This document shows positions 1 to 6,325 of a stretch of 8,193 nucleotides of DNA, one piece after another; positions within the stretch are counted from its first letter, which is position 1, and every line of letters begins with the position of its first letter. A model generated the notes under the pieces. It worked only from the letters and a program-made list of their open reading frames with translations. It did not search any database and was not told where the DNA came from. The DNA lies in NCBI GenBank assembly GCA_030744095.1, contig JASLRF010000222.1, positions 1 to 8,193 on the forward strand. Direction: 5' to 3'. The translations under genes and the position numbers were made by a program. The DNA comes from Pirellulaceae bacterium (GTDB taxonomy: Bacteria > Planctomycetota > Planctomycetia > Pirellulales > Pirellulaceae).

Positions 1-120
1 CGCCTTTGCGTGAGACCCTCTTTCAGATCTATTCTTGCAGCCATTGATCACGCGCGAGATGCCGTCTCTTATCAGTTCTTCGCCAAAGTTGATCAGCAAC
101 ACCAAATACGGGCACGATCC
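1..120 (-). pseudogene. C-terminal remnant of a GxxExxY-family (PD-(D/E)XK-like) protein
   Basis: Reading the minus strand from 120 down to 1 gives an open frame containing LLINFGEELIRDGISRVIN (about positions 99-43). This closely matches the conserved C-terminal end of GxxExxY proteins (TIGR04256/PDDEXK_3 type), whose last strand and helix read roughly 'lGlLiNFg..likdGi.RvvNg'. An in-frame TAG lies at 123-121, and no frame further upstream on this strand shows the family's N-terminal GxxExxY motif or its nuclease core, so only the tail is present. After the conserved ING the frame continues as CKNRSERGSHAKA and leaves the window open. That extension and the DNA (TCTCACGCAAAGGCG on the minus strand) resemble the CGCAAAGRCGCAAAG-type repeats I associate with the flanks of these genes. 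The function of the family is not firmly known. I read this as a degraded fragment; chance similarity over about 20 residues is the main alternative. Confidence 0.5.
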
Positions 121-290
121 CTATTTAGCTGCGGCATTGCCGTGTTAGGCTCCCTCTGTTCCAGCCATTGAGGGCAACAAGCAATGTTCGCGCCGCAGTT
201 CCAATGACATGGCTGCCAGCACGGAAGCGGATACGGTAGAATGAACGATGAACGGTTGTTTCATTTCCCAATACAGAATGTCGCGCGACT

Positions 291-887
291 ATGGACGTAC
301 AGCCACCTCTCGTCTGGTTCGTTATCCTCGGGGTGGGCGTCCTGTTTCTGCTGTTCATGCTCGCCTTGATCGTGATGGTCTTGTGGCTTGCTTTCCGTCG
401 CAAGCCCGTGCCACCACCAGCAAAGTCACTGGATCGTTCCATTGACGTTGCGACGCTTGATGCTTCCGGTGCACCAGCGGGTTTACCCCAATTGGAATAC
501 TACGGCTGCCCGGTTCGGCTGGCGGTCTTGATTCTGGCACCCGTTGGACGTGATGGGTCGATCCCGGAGAAAGAACAACTGCCGGAGTTGTTCGAGCAGT
601 TTGTTCCGCACTTTCTTCAAGTGGTTGCCGCGCATCGACCACTACTACACTTCTGGCCCGCGCAGGTCAGCACGGCTGGTTTCGCGAATTCGTTTTTCGG
701 CAACGTCGCCCTGCCCGGCAATCGTGGCAAAGGAACTCCTTGGTGTGCAATGGCAGGACGGTTTACTGCCTTGGGTGGACAGTACCTGGCTGGAATCGTT
801 TGCTGTGGAAATGAAGCCAGCGGGCTTGGACAGTTGGCTATTGAACAAGAAGGGCAATGGCGCGACGTATTGCGGGTCAAGAATTGA
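291..887 (+). CDS. Membrane-anchored planctomycete hypothetical protein
   Basis: This 198-residue protein has one N-terminal hydrophobic segment at about residues 8-34, followed by RRK, which suggests a single-pass anchor. A Pro/Ala linker (about 37-65) leads to a globular domain from about residue 66 to the end. The domain contains YYGCPVRLAVLILAPVGRDG, a leucine-rich helix (QLPELFEQFVPHF), a HRPLLHFWPAQ segment, then NRGKGTPWCAMAGRF and a Cys-Cys pair in GIVCCGNE; it closes with WRDVLRVKN. No catalytic motif is recognisable. The pattern, with its GKGTPWC stretch, resembles an uncharacterised family I associate with planctomycetes; that link is from memory. The start is the first ATG giving a clean N-terminal membrane segment; no convincing Shine-Dalgarno precedes it. 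A TAGAAT box at 237-242 is a weak possible -10, without a good -35. The gene ends 86 bp before the glycerate kinase gene on the same strand, so co-transcription is possible but unproven. Confidence 0.75.
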   Translation: MDVQPPLVWFVILGVGVLFLLFMLALIVMVLWLAFRRKPVPPPAKSLDRSIDVATLDASGAPAGLPQLEYYGCPVRLAVLILAPVGRDGSIPEKEQLPELFEQFVPHFLQVVAAHRPLLHFWPAQVSTAGFANSFFGNVALPGNRGKGTPWCAMAGRFTALGGQYLAGIVCCGNEASGLGQLAIEQEGQWRDVLRVKN

Positions 888-973
888 GCCATACTTACTC
901 ACCGCGGTCCAAGTCGTGAGACCTCGGCCACTGAAGAACTCCACGGCGATGCGCTGTGTCCCGATAGGAAGTG

Positions 974-2356
974 ATGATTCGAACTGCTCGCCAACTTCGC
1001 GATGACGCCTTGGCAATCTGGCACGCTGGTGTCCAAGCCGTTGATAGCAAACAGCTGATTCTCGACAACGTGCATATCGACGGGGACCATCTGGTCGTCG
1101 TTGACGAGCGCTTTGACCTGCAGCACGTGCGTCGCCTCGTGGTCGTGGGTGCGGGCAAGGCCGGTGCCGGAATGAGCCAAGGGCTGGAAGAAGTGTTGGG
1201 CGACCGCCGCCTGTCTCACAACGACGTATCTGGTTGGATCAACGTGCCGGCCGACTGCGCTGGACCATTGCATCGCATTGTCTTACATCCCGGACGACCG
1301 GCCGGCGTGAACGAACCGACCGACGCGGGCGTTGAGGGTACACGTCGCATTTTGGACCTCGTCGAATCGCTCGATCCCGACGATCTCTGCATTTGCCTGC
1401 TTTCCGGTGGTGGGTCCGCACTCCTGCCGCTACCGATCGATGGGATTTCGCTGGCGGATAAACAGGCAATCACAGTTTTTCTCAGTGCCGCAGGCGCGAA
1501 CATCCAGGAATTGAACACGGTTCGCAAGCAGCTGAGCCTAATCAAGGGAGGCGGCTTGGCCAGCGCGTGCCGTGCGAAACTGATCACGCTGATTATTTCG
1601 GATGTCATTGGGGATCCGTTGGACGTGATCGCGTCTGGGCCCACAATTGCAGATTCGACCACAGCAACCGACGCACTGGCAGTACTAGACAAGTTTGTCA
1701 CCGACCCTTTACAGATTCCTTCCACCATTTGGGAAGCGCTCAAGCGAAAGGCTGGCCAGCCCACGACCATGCCTGACCTGAGCCACGTAAGTCACTTCGT
1801 GATCGGGAACAACGCCGTGGCGGTCGACGCCGCCGGAATAGAGGCCGAACGACGAGGCTATTCACACGCTATGGTCGCAGCACGTAACTTGGAAGGTCAG
1901 GCCGAAGCTGTCGGGGAACACCTGGCTGATATGGCGATCCGTATGCGCGACGAACCAGGTCCCGATTGTTTGATCACCGGCGGTGAACCCGTCGTGCAGC
2001 TCGCCCCCAGCGATCGGCGCGGCGTGGGCGGACGCAATCAGCAGTTGGTGCTGGCGGCGCTAGCACGATTGCTCGCCCGTCAAACTGAATCACCGAACCC
2101 GCTGACGGACATCGCGTTGCTGGCGGGAGGCACTGACGGCGAAGACGGCCCCACCGATGCCGCGGGCGCGTTAATTGACGTAGAGATCGTCGAGACGTTG
2201 CATCGTCTTCAGCTTGATCCCTCCGCGTTTCTGGCCAACAACGACGCCTATCATCTCTTCAAGCAGCTCGACGCGTTGATTCAAACGGGACCGACACACA
2301 CCAATGTCTGCGATTTGCGAGTCATCGCTGTTTCTCAGCGGTCACCATATTCCTAG
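974..2356 (+). CDS. gckA: Glycerate 2-kinase, MOFRL family (GckA/TtuD type)
   Basis: This cytoplasmic enzyme is predicted to phosphorylate D-glycerate with ATP to 2-phosphoglycerate, feeding glyoxylate- or serine-derived glycerate into lower glycolysis. Homologues were often mislabelled hydroxypyruvate reductase (TtuD). The 460 residues show the family's two-domain order. The N-terminal DUF4147 Rossmann-like part has VVGAGKAGAGM at 57-67, LSGGGSA at 143-149, NTVRKQLSLIKGGG at 181-194 and SDVIGDP at 209-215. The C-terminal MOFRL part has GGEP at 336-339, GGRNQQ at 352-357, GGTDGEDGPTDAAGA at 385-399, then NNDAYHLF and TGPTHTNVCDLRV near the end. The expected conserved lysine (GAGKAG) and arginine (GGRNQQ) are present, so the enzyme looks intact. 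I chose ATG 974 over GTG 971 because AGGA at 966-969 is better spaced from it, and an in-frame TAG at 965 rules out a longer start. No pathway partner lies in the window. Substrate stereochemistry and 2- versus 3-position specificity rest on family knowledge. Confidence 0.93.
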   Translation: MIRTARQLRDDALAIWHAGVQAVDSKQLILDNVHIDGDHLVVVDERFDLQHVRRLVVVGAGKAGAGMSQGLEEVLGDRRLSHNDVSGWINVPADCAGPLHRIVLHPGRPAGVNEPTDAGVEGTRRILDLVESLDPDDLCICLLSGGGSALLPLPIDGISLADKQAITVFLSAAGANIQELNTVRKQLSLIKGGGLASACRAKLITLIISDVIGDPLDVIASGPTIADSTTATDALAVLDKFVTDPLQIPSTIWEALKRKAGQPTTMPDLSHVSHFVIGNNAVAVDAAGIEAERRGYSHAMVAARNLEGQAEAVGEHLADMAIRMRDEPGPDCLITGGEPVVQLAPSDRRGVGGRNQQLVLAALARLLARQTESPNPLTDIALLAGGTDGEDGPTDAAGALIDVEIVETLHRLQLDPSAFLANNDAYHLFKQLDALIQTGPTHTNVCDLRVIAVSQRSPYS

Positions 2357-2394
2357 CCAGTTGAACGAACGGGGTCGCGCACTCGACGGATCGT

Positions 2395-2460
2395 CCGGCC
2401 CACGCTGAAAAATAGCGGATTCTGGCAGTGTACGAAGCCGCAGAAACGACCTAGGGCCGG
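2395..2460. other. Nested inverted repeats between gckA and the TIGR03009-type gene
   Basis: CCGGCCC (2395-2401) and GGGCCGG (2454-2460) are perfect 7-bp inverted repeats. Inside them GCGGATTC (2415-2422) and GAAGCCGC (2434-2441) can pair over 8 positions with one mismatch around an 11-nt loop. Together they could form a two-tier stem with internal loops of 13 and 12 nt. There is no T-tract after it, so a standard intrinsic terminator is not supported. It lies 39 bp after the kinase stop and 90 bp before the next start, so it could be a 3' end structure, a 5' leader element, or chance folding in GC-rich DNA. Confidence 0.3.
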
Positions 2461-2550
2461 TTGGCAGATGTTGCTAGACTCCCGCTCCGAAATGCCGCGT
2501 AACGGTCGGGGTCGCACGCGGTTATCATCCATCTGCAGGAATGCCCACCT

Positions 2551-3612
2551 ATGGTCTATCGAAATGTAACTCGCTCCGTGCTGTTTTCGGTCTTCGCCTG
2601 CGCGGCAATATCGCACGTGGCAGCGCAAGTACCGGGGCAACAACCAACCGGACAACAGAGACCCGTGGCGCAGACTCAACCCAGACCGGCGGGTAATCAG
2701 GGCGTTGCCCCACAGCGAAGCGCGACTGCTCCCCCCTGGATGCCCCTGACACCGGATCATGAGAAGTACTTGAATGACATTTTGAATTATTGGGAGCACA
2801 AGACATCCTCGGTAGAACGCTATCGGTGTGATTTTCAGCGACACGAATACGAAATGACTCGACGTACCACACCGAACAATGGAATGAATTACGAATTCGT
2901 TCGAAAGACGTACACCGAGGGGAGGATTCAGTATGCGGCGCCGGACAAAGGCCTGTTCAAAGCGGAAGTCATCAAACACCGAACGCCACCCAAGCAACCG
3001 GGAGGTCCACCAGTCTGGGAAGAGCAGGTAGGTGGACCGCGCGAGCATTGGATCTGTGATGGCGCATCGATTTTCGAATTCAACTATCCGCTAAAACAGC
3101 TCATCGTGCGACCACTTCCGCCAGATATGAAAGGCAAGCAGATTGCCGAAGGGCCACTTCCCTTCATGTTCGGAGCGAAAGCCGCACAGATCAAACGTCG
3201 TTTTTGGGTACGCGTCGTTACTCCACCGAACACGGAGAAGGAATATCATCTCCAAGCCGTCCCCAGAACGCTTCAGGATGCCCAGAATCTCAAAGAGCTA
3301 CTCATCGTCATCGCTGAAAGAGACTTCCTACCCAAGGGCATGGTGATGTTTCATCTCAACAAAGCAAAGACCTCCTATGAGTTCAAGAACCGAGAGGTGA
3401 ACTGGAACACCACGCTTGAAGACGTAAACATATTCAAGCGCGCGTTCTTCGCGCCGGCGTTGCCTGCTCGTGACTGGAAGAAGGTCGTTGTCCCGACGGA
3501 ACAGGCGGCAGCTGGGCCCGCAAGACAAGCGGCCCGGGGCGCGGCAGTGCGTCCGCCATTCGGACCGGTTCGGCAAGCGCAAACCCCGCGCGGTCGACAA
3601 GCGCCTCGCTGA
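2551..3612 (+). CDS. Secreted TIGR03009-type planctomycete protein
   Basis: This 353-residue protein begins with a typical signal peptide: basic start, hydrophobic residues 10-20, and a likely cut in HVAA|Q after residue 25. A low-complexity Gln/Pro/Arg stretch follows (about 26-62). The body (about 65-310) starts with LTPDHEKYLNDILNYWEHKTS and RYRCDFQRHEYE, and includes KGLFKAEV, a WICDGASIFEFNY segment and PLPFMFGAKA. These are features I associate with TIGR03009, a planctomycete-restricted domain of unknown function that looks like a periplasmic lipoprotein-sorting-type beta fold (LolA/LolB-like); the fold is inference. The last 40 or so residues are rich in Arg, Ala, Pro and Gln and probably disordered and basic. 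AGGA at 2537-2540 lies 10 nt before the ATG, which supports this start. No enzyme active site is visible. The long gaps on both sides suggest its own transcription unit. Confidence 0.82.
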   Translation: MVYRNVTRSVLFSVFACAAISHVAAQVPGQQPTGQQRPVAQTQPRPAGNQGVAPQRSATAPPWMPLTPDHEKYLNDILNYWEHKTSSVERYRCDFQRHEYEMTRRTTPNNGMNYEFVRKTYTEGRIQYAAPDKGLFKAEVIKHRTPPKQPGGPPVWEEQVGGPREHWICDGASIFEFNYPLKQLIVRPLPPDMKGKQIAEGPLPFMFGAKAAQIKRRFWVRVVTPPNTEKEYHLQAVPRTLQDAQNLKELLIVIAERDFLPKGMVMFHLNKAKTSYEFKNREVNWNTTLEDVNIFKRAFFAPALPARDWKKVVVPTEQAAAGPARQAARGAAVRPPFGPVRQAQTPRGRQAPR

Positions 3613-3653
3613 TCAGGCAGCCCACGGGCGAATTCTCGGGCGACGGTCTCACA

Positions 3654-3665
3654 CGCCTTCGGGCG
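3654..3665 (+). terminator. Possible weak terminator hairpin with UUCG loop
   Basis: CGCC-TTCG-GGCG forms a 4-bp stem closed by the very stable C(UUCG)G tetraloop, 42 bp after the stop of the TIGR03009-type gene. The stem does not extend and no T-run follows (the next bases are AAATCCC), so at best this is a 3'-end stabiliser or a weak terminator. Two further CGGGCGA copies lie at 3625-3631 and 3637-3643; the third copy (3660-3666) overlaps the right arm of the hairpin, giving the region a repetitive look. Confidence 0.2.
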
Positions 3666-3819
3666 AAATCCCATCGCAATTGCCGAATTTTGCGGACCAA
3701 AGTCGATTTCCGGCAAGAAACGAGTAGATTCCGACGAATTCCTTGTATCGACGTTAGCTGCTTGCGGCGCACAGAACGTTGCTGATTGTGAATTCGCGGG
3801 CACGCTGGCGAATTGGGTC

Positions 3820-3856
3820 GATCGCGATTTAGACATGGTTTTGTCGTCGCGCGATC
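3820..3856. promoter_or_regulatory. Inverted repeat spanning the -35 region (possible operator)
   Basis: GATCGCG (3820-3826) and CGCGATC (3850-3856) are perfect 7-bp inverted repeats separated by 23 bp, with the -35 hexamer between them. An 8-bp direct repeat GATCACAG occurs at 3853-3860 and 3882-3889, flanking the -10. Half-sites this arranged could bind a dimeric regulator of the nfeD-floA cluster. The right half-site overlaps the promoter spacer, which would suit repression. No regulator is encoded nearby, and 7-mers of this GC content can pair by chance. Confidence 0.25.
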
Positions 3857-3869
3857 ACAGTCGTATAAT
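3841..3869 (+). promoter_or_regulatory. Sigma-70-type promoter for the nfeD-nfeD-floA cluster
   Basis: TTGTCG at 3841-3846 (4 of 6 to TTGACA) and a perfect TATAAT at 3864-3869 are separated by exactly 17 bp. Transcription should begin near 3876, leaving a leader of about 50 nt before ATG 3926. This is the best promoter match I found in the window, and it sits just ahead of the cluster it would drive. It also shows that the upstream in-frame GTG at 3875 is not the start codon. Confidence 0.65.
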
Positions 3870-3913
3870 TCAAAGTGAGTAGATCACAGGCCTTCGACCC
3901 CCCGAATGTTTTC

Positions 3914-3917
3914 AGGA
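3914..3917 (+). promoter_or_regulatory. Ribosome binding site deciding the long NfeD start
   Basis: AGGA lies 8 nt before ATG 3926, a normal spacing. It favours this ATG over the in-frame GTG at 3875, which coincides with the predicted transcription start. The ATG also begins a proper signal peptide. Confidence 0.6.
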
Positions 3918-3925
3918 ACCATCTG

Positions 3926-6163
3926 ATGACACGCCAACAATCGGTTCGCCGCGCCAGCAGCGCCTCATTCCCTTGGGTGACCAAGTGGATGGCCATGGCG
4001 TTCGTTTGTTTGGTTGCGCAGCTCATTCACGTGCCAGAGTTACGAGCGCAGTCAGAACTTGCCGGCGGACTGCGAGACACGACAACGCCTGCGGCCTATC
4101 TGATCGAAGTGCCACTGCCGATCACCGGAATGGTGGATACGCAGATCAAACGAAAGATCGATCTGCTATTGTCTCAGCGGGCAACATCGGAGAAACGTCC
4201 GATCTTGATTCTTGAGTTTTCGAGTGATGGCGATCAAGCAGGCGAACGTAGTGAATTTGAACGCTGTCTCTCGTTGGCTCGCTATTTGGCGAGCGACCGA
4301 CTGGGTGGGGCGCGGACGGTGGCGTTCGTGGCCGGCGATCTCAAAGGCCATGCGTTGTTGCCTGTGCTCGCCTGTGAAGAGCTGATCGTCGACCCGGATG
4401 CGGAATTTGGCGAGGCAGGTGTGGCGGAGTCATTCATTGATCGCACGATGAAGAGCAGTTACGCGGAAATTGCCGAACGCCGTCGCACGATCCCACCGGC
4501 GATCGCCGTCGGGATGATCGATCAACAAGCTACCGTACTCCAAGTTCAAACGGTCGATGGCGTTCGCTACATCCTGCAGGAAGAACTCGACGCACTCAAG
4601 CAATCGACGACTGTCAGTGCGGTCGAATCGCTTGTTGCGACGGGAGATATGGCTCAATTCACTGGTCGTGACTTGCGTTTGAAATACGGCTTCGCCAGTC
4701 ACTTAGCCGCCGATCGTGGTGAACTGGCCAAAGCACTGCAAATACCCATTTCCGCCATTCAAGACGACCCGTCCCTGGATGGCCCTGGCGATGCGTTGCG
4801 CGTCGACATCGCGCGGCCGATCAGTGGCAAGATGGTCAATTGGATCATTGGTTCGATCAATCAGCAGATGGCCGGCCATCCGTTCAATTTCATCTGCATC
4901 AACATCGATAGCGCTGGCGGATCAGCCAATGACAGTCTGCGTTTGGCGAATTTTCTGGTTTCGTTGTCGGACCAAGATGTCCGCACGGTGGCTTTCGTTC
5001 GCGCCGAAGCTCGGTCGGACGCATCTTTGATCGCATTGGCCTGCGACGAAATGGTGGTCGGTCACGATGCCGTTCTCGGCGGCCCCGGCGCGGTCGTCAT
5101 TCGCAAGAGCAACTTATCTGATCTTCGGCGTTCGATCCGTGCCATGGCCGAATCGCAACATCGCGACTGGTCGCTGTCAGTCGCACTGGTTGATTCAAGT
5201 TTGGTTGTCCATCGCTATATTCGCCAAGGCACCAACGAAGTACGTTATTTTTGTGAAGAAGAGTTGGCAGCGCAAGACACGCCCGACGAATGGAAACAGG
5301 ATGCCGAGATCCTCGCTGGTAGTGGTTTGTTGGGCATCGAAGCGGTCGAAACGCAACTGGCAACACAAACCGTTGCCAGCTTTGACGAATTCAGACGCGT
5401 GTATGCGCTGGAAGATGACCTGGGCGTGGTCCAGCCCAATTGGGCGAACCTGTTGATCGAACGGCTCGCTTCGCCTCACCTGGCCGGCACCATTTTGTTT
5501 GTCGGTTTGCTGATGTTCATGATCGAAATTTCGCAACCAGGAATCGGCGTGGCGGGCTTTGTTTCGGCCGTCTGCTTCGTGCTGTTTTTTTGGTGCAACG
5601 TCTTGCATGGTACCGCCGGCTGGCTGGAGATCATGCTTTTCCTGACCGGTGTCGGCTGCCTGGTGTTAGAGGTTTTTGTCATACCTGGATTTGGTATTTT
5701 TGGCATCGGTGGGTCGGCGATGATTGTTGCGTCCATCGTTCTTGCCAGCCAGACGTTTGTTATTCCGCAGAACAAATACCAGATCGAGCAGTTGCCCCAA
5801 TCTCTGTTTGTCCTCGTCGCGGCAGGAACGGGTGCCTTCTTCTCGATATTCCTATTGCGCAAATACTTGCCGGACACGCCGATACTGCGCCACATGCTAC
5901 TCGCCCCAGCCGAGGACGAAGAACTCGAGGACCTGCAACAGCGCGAGGCCGTTGTTCACTGTGAACACCTTGCTGGCAAACGCGGCACGACAACGACACG
6001 ATTAAATCCGGCCGGCAAGGCTCGGTTCGGCGACGAAGTGGTCGACGTGATTGGTGAAGGAGAGTTGATTGAACAGGGGACGGACGTTTGCGTGGCGAGC
6101 GTGCGAGGTAGCCGAGTTGTTGTCGTTCCGATCTCCAGCCCCGCAGAGGCGCGACCTGCCTGA
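3926..6163 (+). CDS. nfeD: Long NfeD-type protein with tandem ClpP/SppA-like domains
   Basis: This 745-residue membrane protein is an NfeD homologue (COG1030 type, 'membrane-bound serine protease'). A signal peptide ends near LRA|Q (residue 41). Two related ClpP/crotonase-fold domains follow, at about 57-270 and 290-500. They share the pattern 'LPITGMVD' / 'RPISGKMV', an identical RTVAFV, 'LACEELIV' / 'LACDEMVV' and 'VRYILQEEL' / 'VRYFCEEEL', so they arose by duplication. In the second domain, DSAGGS and RSDASLIAL place Ser364 at the usual nucleophile position; the first has Gly141 there. Lys176 in the first domain may match the catalytic lysine of NfeD proteases, but the second has no clear equivalent (Lys394 is the nearest). 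Four or five membrane segments occupy about 519-650, including LEVFVIPGFGIFGIGG. An OB-fold NfeD domain (about 674-740) contains GKRGTTTTRLNPAGKARFGDEVVDV and ends in VVVVPI. In this family the soluble domains face outward and the OB domain inward. It probably works with FloA in membrane organisation or quality control; whether it is an active protease is doubtful. Confidence 0.88.
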   Translation: MTRQQSVRRASSASFPWVTKWMAMAFVCLVAQLIHVPELRAQSELAGGLRDTTTPAAYLIEVPLPITGMVDTQIKRKIDLLLSQRATSEKRPILILEFSSDGDQAGERSEFERCLSLARYLASDRLGGARTVAFVAGDLKGHALLPVLACEELIVDPDAEFGEAGVAESFIDRTMKSSYAEIAERRRTIPPAIAVGMIDQQATVLQVQTVDGVRYILQEELDALKQSTTVSAVESLVATGDMAQFTGRDLRLKYGFASHLAADRGELAKALQIPISAIQDDPSLDGPGDALRVDIARPISGKMVNWIIGSINQQMAGHPFNFICINIDSAGGSANDSLRLANFLVSLSDQDVRTVAFVRAEARSDASLIALACDEMVVGHDAVLGGPGAVVIRKSNLSDLRRSIRAMAESQHRDWSLSVALVDSSLVVHRYIRQGTNEVRYFCEEELAAQDTPDEWKQDAEILAGSGLLGIEAVETQLATQTVASFDEFRRVYALEDDLGVVQPNWANLLIERLASPHLAGTILFVGLLMFMIEISQPGIGVAGFVSAVCFVLFFWCNVLHGTAGWLEIMLFLTGVGCLVLEVFVIPGFGIFGIGGSAMIVASIVLASQTFVIPQNKYQIEQLPQSLFVLVAAGTGAFFSIFLLRKYLPDTPILRHMLLAPAEDEELEDLQQREAVVHCEHLAGKRGTTTTRLNPAGKARFGDEVVDVIGEGELIEQGTDVCVASVRGSRVVVVPISSPAEARPA

Positions 6164-6219
6164 CGTTGTCCATGTCAGCACTGCGAGCTTAGGATCGTTC
6201 GAGGAATTACTGTCCGATA

Positions 6220-6270
6220 GTCGCCTTTCGCTCTGCGAAAGGAACGTGCTTTCGCGGAGCGAAAGACGAC
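6220..6270. repeat. REP-like palindromic repeat, two hairpins within a long inverted repeat
   Basis: The arms 6220-6241 and 6249-6270 are 22-bp inverted repeats (20 of 22 positions match) around a 7-nt loop. Each arm is itself a perfect hairpin: CTTTCGC-TCT-GCGAAAG at 6225-6241 and CTTTCGC-GGA-GCGAAAG at 6249-6265. The block can therefore fold as one long stem or as two short ones. It sits in the 162-bp gap between the two nfeD genes. The layout is like that of REP/BIME elements. I believe similar TTTCGC/GCGAAA palindromes are scattered between genes in Rhodopirellula-like genomes, but that is from memory. Only one copy is present here. It could stabilise or attenuate the transcript between the genes; without a T-run it is not a standard terminator. 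Confidence 0.75.
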
Positions 6271-6325
6271 AATAAGAGATCGAACACTGCCTACGACGAA
6301 TTGTCATTTGATAAGGGTCGTCACC

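Noticed and set aside
1..44. A minus-strand ATG at 44 giving MAARIDLKEGLTQR, as the start of a leftward gene.
   Set aside because: It has no ribosome binding site and lies in a different frame from the GxxExxY-like C-terminus, which explains this stretch better.
544..1005. A 153-codon plus-strand frame overlapping the first gene and reaching into gckA.
   Set aside because: It overlaps the better-supported protein at 291-887, has irregular composition and no recognisable domain, and would run into the kinase start.
1216..1770. A 184-codon minus-strand frame inside the glycerate kinase gene.
   Set aside because: It lies entirely opposite conserved kinase motifs, and its Ser/Pro/Arg-rich product matches nothing recognisable.
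2461..2476. TTGGCA-gatg-TTGCTA resembling a sigma-54 promoter (-24/-12).
   Set aside because: The GG and GC elements are 2 bp too close compared with the strict sigma-54 spacing, so the match is only superficial.
2353..3048. A 231-codon minus-strand frame opposite the TIGR03009-type gene.
   Set aside because: It is antisense to a gene with signal peptide and family features; its translation is rich in Arg and Ser with no domain, as expected of a shadow frame in GC-rich DNA.
3875..3925. Extending the long NfeD to the GTG at 3875.
   Set aside because: The GTG coincides with the predicted transcription start 6 bp after TATAAT; ATG 3926 has AGGA at good spacing and starts a proper signal peptide.
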